Below, piece by piece: positions 18,581-26,420 of a stretch of 64,000 nt of DNA (its first letter is position 1; the number at the start of each line of letters is the position of its first letter). Source of the DNA: Prevotella aurantiaca JCM 15754 (lineage in GTDB: Bacteria > Bacteroidota > Bacteroidia > Bacteroidales > Bacteroidaceae); contig NZ_BAKF01000001.1 in assembly GCF_000614025.1 (NCBI RefSeq), positions 152,540-216,539 of the forward strand, in the 5' to 3' direction. Under the pieces are notes generated by a model. That model saw nothing but the letters and a program-made list of their open reading frames with translations. It was not told where the DNA came from and searched no databases. The translations under genes were made by a program, and so were the position numbers.

Positions 18581-18614
18581 TGGGTGCACCAACTGTTAGG
18601 TGCACCCATTTTTT
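18581..18614 (+). terminator. Terminator of adhesin gene
   Basis: TGGGTGCACC (18581-18590) pairs perfectly with 18599-18608 across 8 nt, followed by T6. Confidence 0.9.
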
Positions 18615-18639
18615 GTTTCCCTCCACTTCTTTTCGCCCT

Positions 18640-18895
18640 CCACCAGCCACACCCTTACACCTTATATATATAAGGGGGACGCTGCATCTATATATGGCGG
18701 AACGTGCGAAATCCGTCCTGCGATTTCTTTACAAATATCCTTTCGCTTTCAGTTCTCTAACCTCTTGATTATCAATACATAGCGAATGGCGTTGCAAAAG
18801 CGCCTGTTTTGCACGGTAAAAGTGCCTGTTTTGCGCTGCAATATAGGCTCTTTTGCAACGCAAAACAGGCGCTTTTGCAATGCTATATAGAAAAC
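18640..18895. repeat. MITE-like palindromic repeat, copy 2 (reverse arrangement)
   Basis: Contains the palindrome CCTTATATATATAAGG (18660-18675), the arm TGCGATTTCTTTACAAATAT (near 18720) and the core with GCGCCTGTTTTGC, GCAATATAGGC and AAAACAGGCGCTTTTGC. It closely matches copy 3 at 29.4-29.6 kb, including the flanking palindrome. Confidence 0.85.
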
Positions 18896-18936
18896 GTAAA
18901 GATTATAGATAGTTGGAAGTGGTTTTCATTGCAGCC

Positions 18937-19046
18937 GAAACCAACCATCGCCAGAGCTGAAACTAACCATCGCTAGAGCCGAAACCAACCATCGCCAGAG
19001 CGGAAACCAACTATCGCCAGAGTGGAAAACACCCCTCGCCACAACC
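18937..19046. repeat. 22-bp tandem repeat, 5 copies
   Basis: GAAACCAACCATCGCCAGAG-like units start at 18937, 18959, 18981, 19003 and 19025 (spacing exactly 22); the last is the most diverged. The array sits about 100 bp upstream of the promoter of the leucine-rich-repeat gene. Confidence 0.9.
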
Positions 19047-19147
19047 CTTTTCGCAGAGTTTCCTTGCCGTTAGTAATAGGTATTAGCCGCCTAAGAGCAA
19101 CAACTTTTTACCTACATTTAAGTATTGTTTATTCATAAACGTGTGCT

Positions 19148-19155
19148 TACCTTTG
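19148..19155 (+). promoter_or_regulatory. -7 promoter box for leucine-rich-repeat gene
   Basis: TACCTTTG followed by CAG, 48 nt before ATG 19204. Confidence 0.65.
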
Positions 19156-19203
19156 CAGTCCAGTTATTAAAAATAAATATTAAAATAAGTTTAAAAACAA
19201 AAC

Positions 19204-20319
19204 ATGAGAAGATTATACTTAGCACTTACCCTGTGTGTTTTATTCTTTTCTACTTCAGAAATAAAGGCTGAAGTAGGTCAAGGCGTTATCAAATTCAAGA
19301 CCGACAAGGCTGTTGGGTCTACCATTAGCATGGAAATCTTTGTCTACGATGGCTTAGACGACGATGGCGATGTAAAGGATGCTAACCCCGAAGAGGGCAC
19401 TAACATATCGTTCGAAGGTGCCACTAAGAAAGCAATAGTGCAGCAGAAAGTTTATCTAATCGTTACTTCGCCAGAGATAACCATACATGGTGATGTGAAC
19501 TATTTAACCATTGTTGGACAGGAAATCAAAGACATTGACGTTAGCGGAGCCAGCAAATTGACCACCTTAAGAGTGAACGAAAACCCTTTAACAACACTCG
19601 ATTTGTCGAACAATGCAGCTCTTACCGAAGTGTGGGCAACCGCATGTTCCGACCTTACTTCCGTAAAGTTCGCACCTGCTTCTGCCCTCATGACACTCTC
19701 GTTGCAAGGCACACAGGTTGCAAACCTGAACCTTTCGCAGGCTCAATTCCTTAGAACCTTGCACGTAGGCGATAACCCTAATCTCACAACCATCGACCTT
19801 TCGCAGCTTACAGAGCTGGAAGAACTATGGATAAATGGCAACGGAATAGAAGCACTCGACCTTACGAATAACACCAATCTCACCACTCTCGAATGCAGCA
19901 GAAACCTGCTTACAACCCTCGACCTGTCTGGAAAGTCAGACCTTAACTATGTTTCTTGTTGGTGCAACAAGCTCAAAGGCGAAGGCTTAAACGCACTTAT
20001 TCAGAGCCTAACAAAGGAAACAGAAGGCGAAGAACGCGAACTTTGCGTGTTCAACGGTCTGTTTGAAAACGAGCAAAACGAACTTACCGACGAGCAAATT
20101 GCAGCCATCAAAGCACGTGGTTGGACCCCTAAGCAGGCAAAAGGCAATAAGGAAATGTTTGCATGGGTAGAGCTTACGTCGGCTGTAACAGGCATCGACG
20201 CTATTTCGGTGAAGGCCAACGACACAGACAAATGGTTCGACTTGATGGGTCGCCGCATTGCTAAACCAACAGCAAAGGGAATCTATATCCACAACGGAAA
20301 GAAGATACTCCTGAAGTAA
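19204..20319 (+). CDS. Secreted leucine-rich-repeat protein with T9SS-type C-terminus (371 aa)
   Basis: A signal peptide (residues ~1-22) is followed by a small N-terminal domain and then about eight leucine-rich repeats between residues ~95 and 260 (LTTLDLSNNAALTEVW, LTTIDLSQLTELEELWINGN, LTTLDLSGKSDLNYVSC), a solenoid used for protein binding. The C-terminus GRRIAKPTAKGIYIHNGKKILLK is a type IX sorting-like end. Similar LRR proteins in oral Bacteroidetes act as surface adhesins; that role is inferred here. It has its own promoter and is separated from the next operon by an inverted repeat at 20399-20447. Confidence 0.85.
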   Translation: MRRLYLALTLCVLFFSTSEIKAEVGQGVIKFKTDKAVGSTISMEIFVYDGLDDDGDVKDANPEEGTNISFEGATKKAIVQQKVYLIVTSPEITIHGDVNYLTIVGQEIKDIDVSGASKLTTLRVNENPLTTLDLSNNAALTEVWATACSDLTSVKFAPASALMTLSLQGTQVANLNLSQAQFLRTLHVGDNPNLTTIDLSQLTELEELWINGNGIEALDLTNNTNLTTLECSRNLLTTLDLSGKSDLNYVSCWCNKLKGEGLNALIQSLTKETEGEERELCVFNGLFENEQNELTDEQIAAIKARGWTPKQAKGNKEMFAWVELTSAVTGIDAISVKANDTDKWFDLMGRRIAKPTAKGIYIHNGKKILLK

Positions 20320-20398
20320 TCACCCCTATTTCAACTGCCGTTGCACAACGTTCCTGCCTCAAAGGTTGCGAACACAAGGGGCAACAATAGGCTGATGC

Positions 20399-20447
20399 CG
20401 ATATTACTAAGCCATCGTGGCACACCGAAAAGGTCTTAGTAATATCG
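20399..20447. promoter_or_regulatory. 13-bp inverted repeat ahead of TonB receptor operon
   Basis: CGATATTACTAAG (20399-20411) pairs perfectly with 20435-20447 across 23 nt. No T-run follows on either strand. It lies 67 nt before the GTG start of the receptor gene. It might be an operator, an attenuator-like RNA hairpin, or part of a terminator for the LRR gene. Confidence 0.5.
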
Positions 20448-20513
20448 TCATAAGCCTTTGCTTTCATCGGCACCAGCACGAAACAGTATGCAACACAGCA
20501 GCATATTACAATT

Positions 20514-23237
20514 GTGAAGAGAACATTATTTACCCTTATGGGTTGCTTATTTCTCCAAATAGCAGTAGCTCAAATACGATGCAAAGTATTGGAGAAAGGC
20601 ACCAACGAACCTATAATAGGTGCCACCATCATGGCAGAAGGCACCAAAAACATTATTGCCGTAACCGACCAAAACGGCGTTTTCGTCTTGTCCGACGGCT
20701 TCAATAAGTCGGTTAGAATATCCTATATCGGCTACAAACCCCTTACCGTGCGCCCCCAAAAAGATGGCGTTTACCACTTGCAGACCGATGTAAACGAACT
20801 GCAAGAGATTGTTGTTACAGCACAAGAAGGGCACGGACTGTCCAGCGCATCGACCATTAGCAAGCAAGCTATGCAGCATTTGCAGCCCTCAAGCTTTGCC
20901 GATTTGGTGGAACTTCTGCCTGGTGGACGTGCCAACGACCCTCATCTGAACGTGCCTAACACCATCAACCTGCGCGAAACAGGCATCGGAAGCAGTCAGT
21001 ACAACACCTCTTCGCTCGGCACACGCTTCGTTATTGACGGTGCACCCGTAAGCACTAACGGCAACATGCAATACCTTTCGGGCGCCCTCGACCGCACTTC
21101 TGGAAAGCGAAACTTTGCCAATGCGGGGGTTGATATGCGCACCTTGTCTACCGACGACATACAGGAAGTAACCATAATACGTGGTATTCCCTCCGTGCAA
21201 TATGGCGATTTAACCAGCGGACTCGTAAAGGTGAAACGTCGCAAAGGTGGCAACGACCTTGCAGCACGCTTTAAAGCCGACATGGATACCAAGCTTTTCT
21301 ATCTTTCGAAAGGCTTCGAATGGAAACCGTCGAAGCTGTCGCTCAACCTCAGTGCCGACTATCTCGACAACAAAGCAGAGCCTCGCAACCTGCTCGAAAC
21401 CTACAAACGTGTTACTCTTTCGGCTCGTCTGAACAAGCAATGGACCACCCAAAAGATGAACTACGGAGCCATGCTCAGCTTCGATTATGGCGGTTCTTTC
21501 GACAACGATAAGGTGGATTCGCAATTCAACCATGGCGGAGTAGACAAGTATCGCTCTGCCTATAACCGCTATGCAACGAGTCTTTCGCTCAACATGAACA
21601 GCAATATCGACCGCTCGCTCTTCCGCAGTTTAGAGCTGTCGGCATCATTTTCGTACGAGAAAAACATACTGGAACGCACCAAAATGGTACAGCTCGATGG
21701 CGACACACCAGCCGCAATGACCATGACAAACGGCGAAAGCGATGCCGTATTGATATCGCCTTACAACTATATAGCCACACATACAGTAGACGGCCGCCCC
21801 CTTAGTTTGTATCTAAAGGGCAACGCTTCGTTCAGCATTCCCATTGCGGGCGTGTCCAATTCGCTGTTGGTGGGAGCCGATTATCAGATGGACCGCAACG
21901 TAGGCGAAGGTCAGATATACGATCGTTTGCACCCTGTTTATACAGGAACGTCGTACCGTCCGCGCAAATACTCAGCCATTCCAGCCTCGCAAATGCTGGC
22001 AGGCTACGTGGAAGAACGCATCAGTATGGGCGTCGGCAGCAGCAAACTCGACGTCGAAGCAGGTCTTCGTGCCGAAACAATGTTAGGCATCGACAACCAA
22101 TTTGCCACACATGGAAAGGTGAATATAGACCCCCGAGCCAATGTAGGGTGGACCTTTCCTTCTTTTGTCGTAGGCAAAAACCGAATGACAATCGGCATTA
22201 CTGGCGGTATAGGGTGGCACAGTATGTTCCCCACCATCGACCTCTTATACCCCGAACCCGCCTATATGGACATCGTAGAACTGAACTATTACCACCCCAA
22301 ACCAGAGTTTCGGAGAATGTATTTGCAGACTTACGTCATCGATCCGACCAACTATGAGCTTACAGCAGCACGCAATTTGAAGTGGGAAATAAAGGGAGAT
22401 GTAGACTGGGCAGGCAACCGTCTCACCATGACATACTTTGTAGAAGACATGAAATCGGGCTTCCGTTCGATGAGCGTTTATGCCCCTTATCAGTACAAAG
22501 AGTACGACGCTTCTGGTGTAAATGCCGATGCCTTGACCGCCAAACCCGATGTTTCCACCTTGCCCTATACCCTCCGTAACGTTCTGCGCTCGTATGAACA
22601 CACGTCTAACGGCAGCCGAACTTACAAGCGAGGCATAGAGTGGATGCTCTCCACCATGCGCTTTCCAGTTGTCAATACACGCCTTACCATCAGTGGAGCA
22701 TGGTTTAAAACGGAGTATCATAACTCCCTTCCTATCATGTATAAGCCCGTTAAAACGGTGGGCGGAAGGCCCCTTGAGCTGGTCGGAATCTATAAAGATG
22801 ACGAGGGATTTATACGCGAAATGGTGAACACAAACTTCACTTTCGACACCGCAATACCCAAGTTAAAGCTCGGCTTCTCGTTGTCTTTCCAATGTGTTTG
22901 GCACACCGCCGAACAGTCGATGCACAAGGATAACATGCCCATTCAGTATATGGACGACAGCGGAAACATACATGCTTTCACCCCAGCCGATGCAAACGAT
23001 GTCTATTTACAATACCTCGTGCGCAATTATACAGAGGGTATGTTCGACCGACAAACCGTACCTTTCTATATGGATGTGAACCTAAAGGCAACCAAAAAGC
23101 TATTCAAAGACAAACTCATGGTGGCGCTTTTCGTGAACAAACTATGGGACGTGCACCCCGATTATAAACGCAACGACTTCGTAATAAGGCGGTATGTAAC
23201 ACCTTATTTCGGTCTTGAAATGAACATAAAACTATGA
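20514..23237 (+). CDS. TonB-dependent outer-membrane receptor (907 aa)
   Basis: An outer-membrane active transporter energised by TonB. A signal peptide (1-19, ending AVAQ) is followed by a carboxypeptidase-regulatory-like domain (residues ~20-95, EPIIGATIMAEGTKN, SYIGYKPL), a TonB-box-like segment LQEIVVTAQ (~100), a plug domain (ADLVELLPGG, GTRFVIDGAP, ITIRG-type VTIIRGIPSVQYGD) and a 22-strand barrel ending in the aromatic-poor EMNIKL. The start is GTG at 20514; no in-frame ATG lies nearby. It is the first gene of an operon whose next start overlaps its stop by 4 bp. Substrate is unknown. It is not a canonical SusC, since no SusD follows. Confidence 0.9.
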   Translation: MKRTLFTLMGCLFLQIAVAQIRCKVLEKGTNEPIIGATIMAEGTKNIIAVTDQNGVFVLSDGFNKSVRISYIGYKPLTVRPQKDGVYHLQTDVNELQEIVVTAQEGHGLSSASTISKQAMQHLQPSSFADLVELLPGGRANDPHLNVPNTINLRETGIGSSQYNTSSLGTRFVIDGAPVSTNGNMQYLSGALDRTSGKRNFANAGVDMRTLSTDDIQEVTIIRGIPSVQYGDLTSGLVKVKRRKGGNDLAARFKADMDTKLFYLSKGFEWKPSKLSLNLSADYLDNKAEPRNLLETYKRVTLSARLNKQWTTQKMNYGAMLSFDYGGSFDNDKVDSQFNHGGVDKYRSAYNRYATSLSLNMNSNIDRSLFRSLELSASFSYEKNILERTKMVQLDGDTPAAMTMTNGESDAVLISPYNYIATHTVDGRPLSLYLKGNASFSIPIAGVSNSLLVGADYQMDRNVGEGQIYDRLHPVYTGTSYRPRKYSAIPASQMLAGYVEERISMGVGSSKLDVEAGLRAETMLGIDNQFATHGKVNIDPRANVGWTFPSFVVGKNRMTIGITGGIGWHSMFPTIDLLYPEPAYMDIVELNYYHPKPEFRRMYLQTYVIDPTNYELTAARNLKWEIKGDVDWAGNRLTMTYFVEDMKSGFRSMSVYAPYQYKEYDASGVNADALTAKPDVSTLPYTLRNVLRSYEHTSNGSRTYKRGIEWMLSTMRFPVVNTRLTISGAWFKTEYHNSLPIMYKPVKTVGGRPLELVGIYKDDEGFIREMVNTNFTFDTAIPKLKLGFSLSFQCVWHTAEQSMHKDNMPIQYMDDSGNIHAFTPADANDVYLQYLVRNYTEGMFDRQTVPFYMDVNLKATKKLFKDKLMVALFVNKLWDVHPDYKRNDFVIRRYVTPYFGLEMNIKL

Positions 23238-23614
23238 TGTCGAAACCCTATACACTTCTTTTCGCCCTCTTATTGGCTGTTTTTACCACTGGTTGCGAGC
23301 AGATAGAAGACGATTATTATACGCAAGCTGAGGTTACATTGCAGCTCCCCGACAGCATAACACCGCTGAAAGTGCAGGGCACCATAACGCTGAAAAACCT
23401 GTCGAATGGCCGTGTCTATGCATCGTCCGACTTCGATAAAACCACCATTAGGCTCGATGTGATGCGCGGAACCTATATGCTTGATGCCGAAGGAACCATG
23501 TTGTGCCGCTACCCCGATGGCAGTGAGAGAGTGAAATACTACCGTTCTTCAAAGGACTACGTAGAGATAATAGACCACCCAACACGCTTTACAGCAACGG
23601 TTATATTTATGTAA
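23234..23614 (+). CDS. Small lipoprotein partner of the receptor (126 aa)
   Basis: A lipoprotein signal with lipobox TTGC (Cys around residue 21) is followed by about 100 residues of beta-rich sequence (EVTLQLPDSITPLKVQGTITLKNLSNGR). The start overlaps the receptor stop (ATGATG, so 23234 or 23237), implying translational coupling. Its mature part resembles the N-terminus of the DUF4876 protein two genes on (INLQLPIDIQNAQITEARVVMTNVSS), so the two may be related surface subunits. The role is inferred as an accessory to the receptor. Confidence 0.75.
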   Translation: MMSKPYTLLFALLLAVFTTGCEQIEDDYYTQAEVTLQLPDSITPLKVQGTITLKNLSNGRVYASSDFDKTTIRLDVMRGTYMLDAEGTMLCRYPDGSERVKYYRSSKDYVEIIDHPTRFTATVIFM

Positions 23615-25134
23615 TGATGCGTAAAAGAAAAATAATTTGCACATTGTTGGCAGTCTTCCTCGTGTCAATAGCCGCCCAAGCGCAAGACAAAGACACGATT
23701 GCAGCAGCCGAACACCTACACCATTGGAACCAAGTAATGGCTCCGTTGCAACAGAATCCCGCCTTCTTGCAGTCTGCTTTCGCCTCTTCGATAACGCAAG
23801 CGGGCCTTAATGCAAGCTATAAGCATGCCAATCAGGCCTTCATAGCGCAGCGGGGAGACGGTCATACACTGTTTTCTGCTGGCGTAAAATCCTACCTTCG
23901 CCTCGACGAAAGCAATACAGTGTGGGGCGCAGCAGCCTATCAGACAGGGCGAAAGCGCAATGTTCGCTACAACTCCACGTCCGATTACGACCTTCTTTAT
24001 CCCTATGTGATGGCTGATACGTTGGGCGGTAACATGGAGAACGAACGCTATACGTTCAATGGCGGCTATGCTCTGAAACTGAAAAAATGGAGCTTCGGTG
24101 CCTTGATAGACTTTAGAGCGGAACACGAATACCGCACCATCGACCCCCGTCCACGCGGTATTGCCACCGATTTGACGCTCCGTTTGGGTGCAAACTATGC
24201 ATGGAAGGACTATAAAATAGGCGCTGGTATCGGCACAAGAACCTATAAACAAACCAATAACGTAGACTTTTACAACCCTTTAGGCGTTATTCCAGAGTAT
24301 CACATGACGGGTCTCGGAAGCGATTACGTGCGCTTTGCAGGAGCGGTAAGGTCGGCTTATTATAAAGGAACAGGTATCATTGCCGACTTACAGTGGGCGC
24401 CTGACGATGGTAAAACAGGGGCTTATGTTTCGTTAGAAGGGCGTTTCATGCCTTACGAAAACATACTTACCGAACTCAATGCACTGCCAATTACACGATT
24501 AGAAACCACTACTTTCAACGCAAGAGTAGGGTGGAAGCACGACAAAAATATAGGTTGGACCGCCTTTTTGGGGCTTGATGGAGAGCGAAGAAACGGCAAA
24601 GAACACATCGCAGGCAGCTCTTCCAGCACCGAATATCGCTCGCTTATCACCCTATCCATGTTCTCCGACAACCGCTACGACTACTATTTAGGAGGCATTA
24701 TCAACGTCGGAAGTAAGCGAGACCTAACCTTTTCGGCTCGATTCGGGTTCATTGACGACCTCGCAACCTACGTAGATTTAAGGCGAGAAATGGCATATAC
24801 AAAGTCGTACGGCACACTATCATGGCAATGGATGTGGCATCATGCAAAGTCGTGGTTCGTAGAATGGAGCGGCAACGCAGCCTATTACCACAACCGTTCC
24901 AAGCGAATCGTAATGCCATACGCAGTGATGGACAGTAAGATAACCGAACTCGTGAACTCCACCTATGCGGCTTTAACAGCCCACCAATGGACCTTCGGCA
25001 CCGCCATACACACCTATTATTATCCTAAAAAGTGGGAAGGCGTGGGCTTATACCTTAATGCTGGCATACAATTCGACCATAGTTCGATTATTCGCCAAAC
25101 CCTTCTTAATGCGTCGGTAGGTGTGTCTTTCTAA
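23614..25134 (+). CDS. Outer-membrane beta-barrel protein, DUF6850-type (506 aa)
   Basis: A signal peptide (residues 1-24, ending AQAQ) is followed by a long run of amphipathic strands with alternating aromatic residues (WSFGALIDFRAEHEYRTI, YKIGAGIGTRTYKQTNN) and a C-terminal strand ending in Phe (SVGVSF), typical of an outer-membrane barrel. The family name is my recollection of the Bacteroidetes barrel that accompanies DUF4876 lipoproteins. It overlaps the preceding stop by one base (TAATG). Probably part of the same uptake or surface complex. Confidence 0.7.
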   Translation: MMRKRKIICTLLAVFLVSIAAQAQDKDTIAAAEHLHHWNQVMAPLQQNPAFLQSAFASSITQAGLNASYKHANQAFIAQRGDGHTLFSAGVKSYLRLDESNTVWGAAAYQTGRKRNVRYNSTSDYDLLYPYVMADTLGGNMENERYTFNGGYALKLKKWSFGALIDFRAEHEYRTIDPRPRGIATDLTLRLGANYAWKDYKIGAGIGTRTYKQTNNVDFYNPLGVIPEYHMTGLGSDYVRFAGAVRSAYYKGTGIIADLQWAPDDGKTGAYVSLEGRFMPYENILTELNALPITRLETTTFNARVGWKHDKNIGWTAFLGLDGERRNGKEHIAGSSSSTEYRSLITLSMFSDNRYDYYLGGIINVGSKRDLTFSARFGFIDDLATYVDLRREMAYTKSYGTLSWQWMWHHAKSWFVEWSGNAAYYHNRSKRIVMPYAVMDSKITELVNSTYAALTAHQWTFGTAIHTYYYPKKWEGVGLYLNAGIQFDHSSIIRQTLLNASVGVSF

Positions 25135-25159
25135 ATAAGATAAAACAAAACGTAATTCA

Positions 25160-26407
25160 ATGAAACATATAATAAAAACAAAATATAGGCTAAACAGGCT
25201 GCTATTACTGCTGTCTGCCGTTCTGTTAGTATCGTGCAACGAGTATAAAGAGGTAGAAGAGAGAGGGCAATTCGTGGACCACGAGATAAACCTTCAACTA
25301 CCCATAGATATCCAGAACGCCCAAATAACAGAGGCAAGAGTAGTGATGACCAACGTAAGCAGCCGACAAGAGTATGCCGTTACCGTCTTCCGTTCCGAGC
25401 AAGACAAGTACGTTGCCAACATCACACTGCCTGAAGGAACCTACAACTTAACGGTGAACGGCGTTGTAAACTATCAGCTAAACAAGAAAGAAATAAAGGC
25501 AAAGGTGAAGGCAAAGCGCGATAATGTCGTTATTCAAGCCACATCGAAAGCCACCAATATAGGTCTGAATGTGTTTGCAGCAGAGGAAGGTTTCGTTATC
25601 ACAGAGCTGTTCTTCACAGGCACAACAACCCCGCAAGGCTTCATGTACACCGACGACCAATACATAAAAATAGGCAACAACAGCGACACTATCATGTATG
25701 CTGACGGGCTATGCTTCGTCGAAAGCTTCTTCACAAGCGATGATAAGCACGACTATCAGCCCGATATCATGAGCCAAGCCATCACCATTGATGCCATCTA
25801 TATGGTGCCTGGTACAGGACAAGAACACCCTGTTAAGCCTGGCGAAGAGCTAACAATAGCCCTCACCGCCATCGATCATAGACCCATAAACCCCAACTCT
25901 TTCGACCTGAGCCGTGCCGATTTTGAAATCTTTGATAAAACTTCTAACCCAGAAGGCGACCAAGATAACCCGAAGGTAACGAACCTTTTGAACTGGTATG
26001 CCAACTTTGAAGGAACCTTTGTAATGCACACTCGTGGCGTAAAAAGCTATGCTTTGGTACGTCCAATGGTGGATATGGCAACCTTTATGAAGGACTATCG
26101 CTACAAGTTTGGCTATACTTTTAAGCAGGGAGAGTACGTTATTCCGATGGACGAAAACGAGTATTTCATACCCAATTCGTGGGTCGTTGATGCTGTTAAT
26201 CTGGCTGTTCCGACTGTCCATGAGTGGAATATTATATCGCCAATCCTCGATAAAGGATTCACTTATTGTGGGCATGTTGATGCCGACGAGCAACGTTATA
26301 ACAAAGCCGTTGTACGACTGAAGGAGGGCAAAAAGTGGATAGACACCAACAATTCGACCCACGATTTCCAGCCCAACGCAGTGCCTACCTACCTAAAAAA
26401 TAAATAA
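25160..26407 (+). CDS. DUF4876-type surface lipoprotein (415 aa)
   Basis: The lipobox SAVLLVSC puts the lipidated Cys at about residue 26. An N-terminal beta domain (residues ~35-130) is followed by the DUF4876-like body (FVITELFFTGTTTPQG, QYIKIGNNSDTIMYADGL, YMVPGTGQEHPVKPGEEL), a lamin-tail-like fold. It starts 25 nt after the barrel gene and ends 13 nt before the M16 peptidase, so the five genes are co-transcribed. Likely surface-exposed; ligand unknown. Confidence 0.75.
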   Translation: MKHIIKTKYRLNRLLLLLSAVLLVSCNEYKEVEERGQFVDHEINLQLPIDIQNAQITEARVVMTNVSSRQEYAVTVFRSEQDKYVANITLPEGTYNLTVNGVVNYQLNKKEIKAKVKAKRDNVVIQATSKATNIGLNVFAAEEGFVITELFFTGTTTPQGFMYTDDQYIKIGNNSDTIMYADGLCFVESFFTSDDKHDYQPDIMSQAITIDAIYMVPGTGQEHPVKPGEELTIALTAIDHRPINPNSFDLSRADFEIFDKTSNPEGDQDNPKVTNLLNWYANFEGTFVMHTRGVKSYALVRPMVDMATFMKDYRYKFGYTFKQGEYVIPMDENEYFIPNSWVVDAVNLAVPTVHEWNIISPILDKGFTYCGHVDADEQRYNKAVVRLKEGKKWIDTNNSTHDFQPNAVPTYLKNK

Positions 26408-26420
26408 AATAAGATATAAC

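Noticed and set aside
20514..23237. SusC/SusD glycan-utilisation locus
   Set aside because: The receptor has SusC-like domains, but no SusD or glycoside hydrolase follows; the partners are DUF4876, a second barrel and a peptidase.
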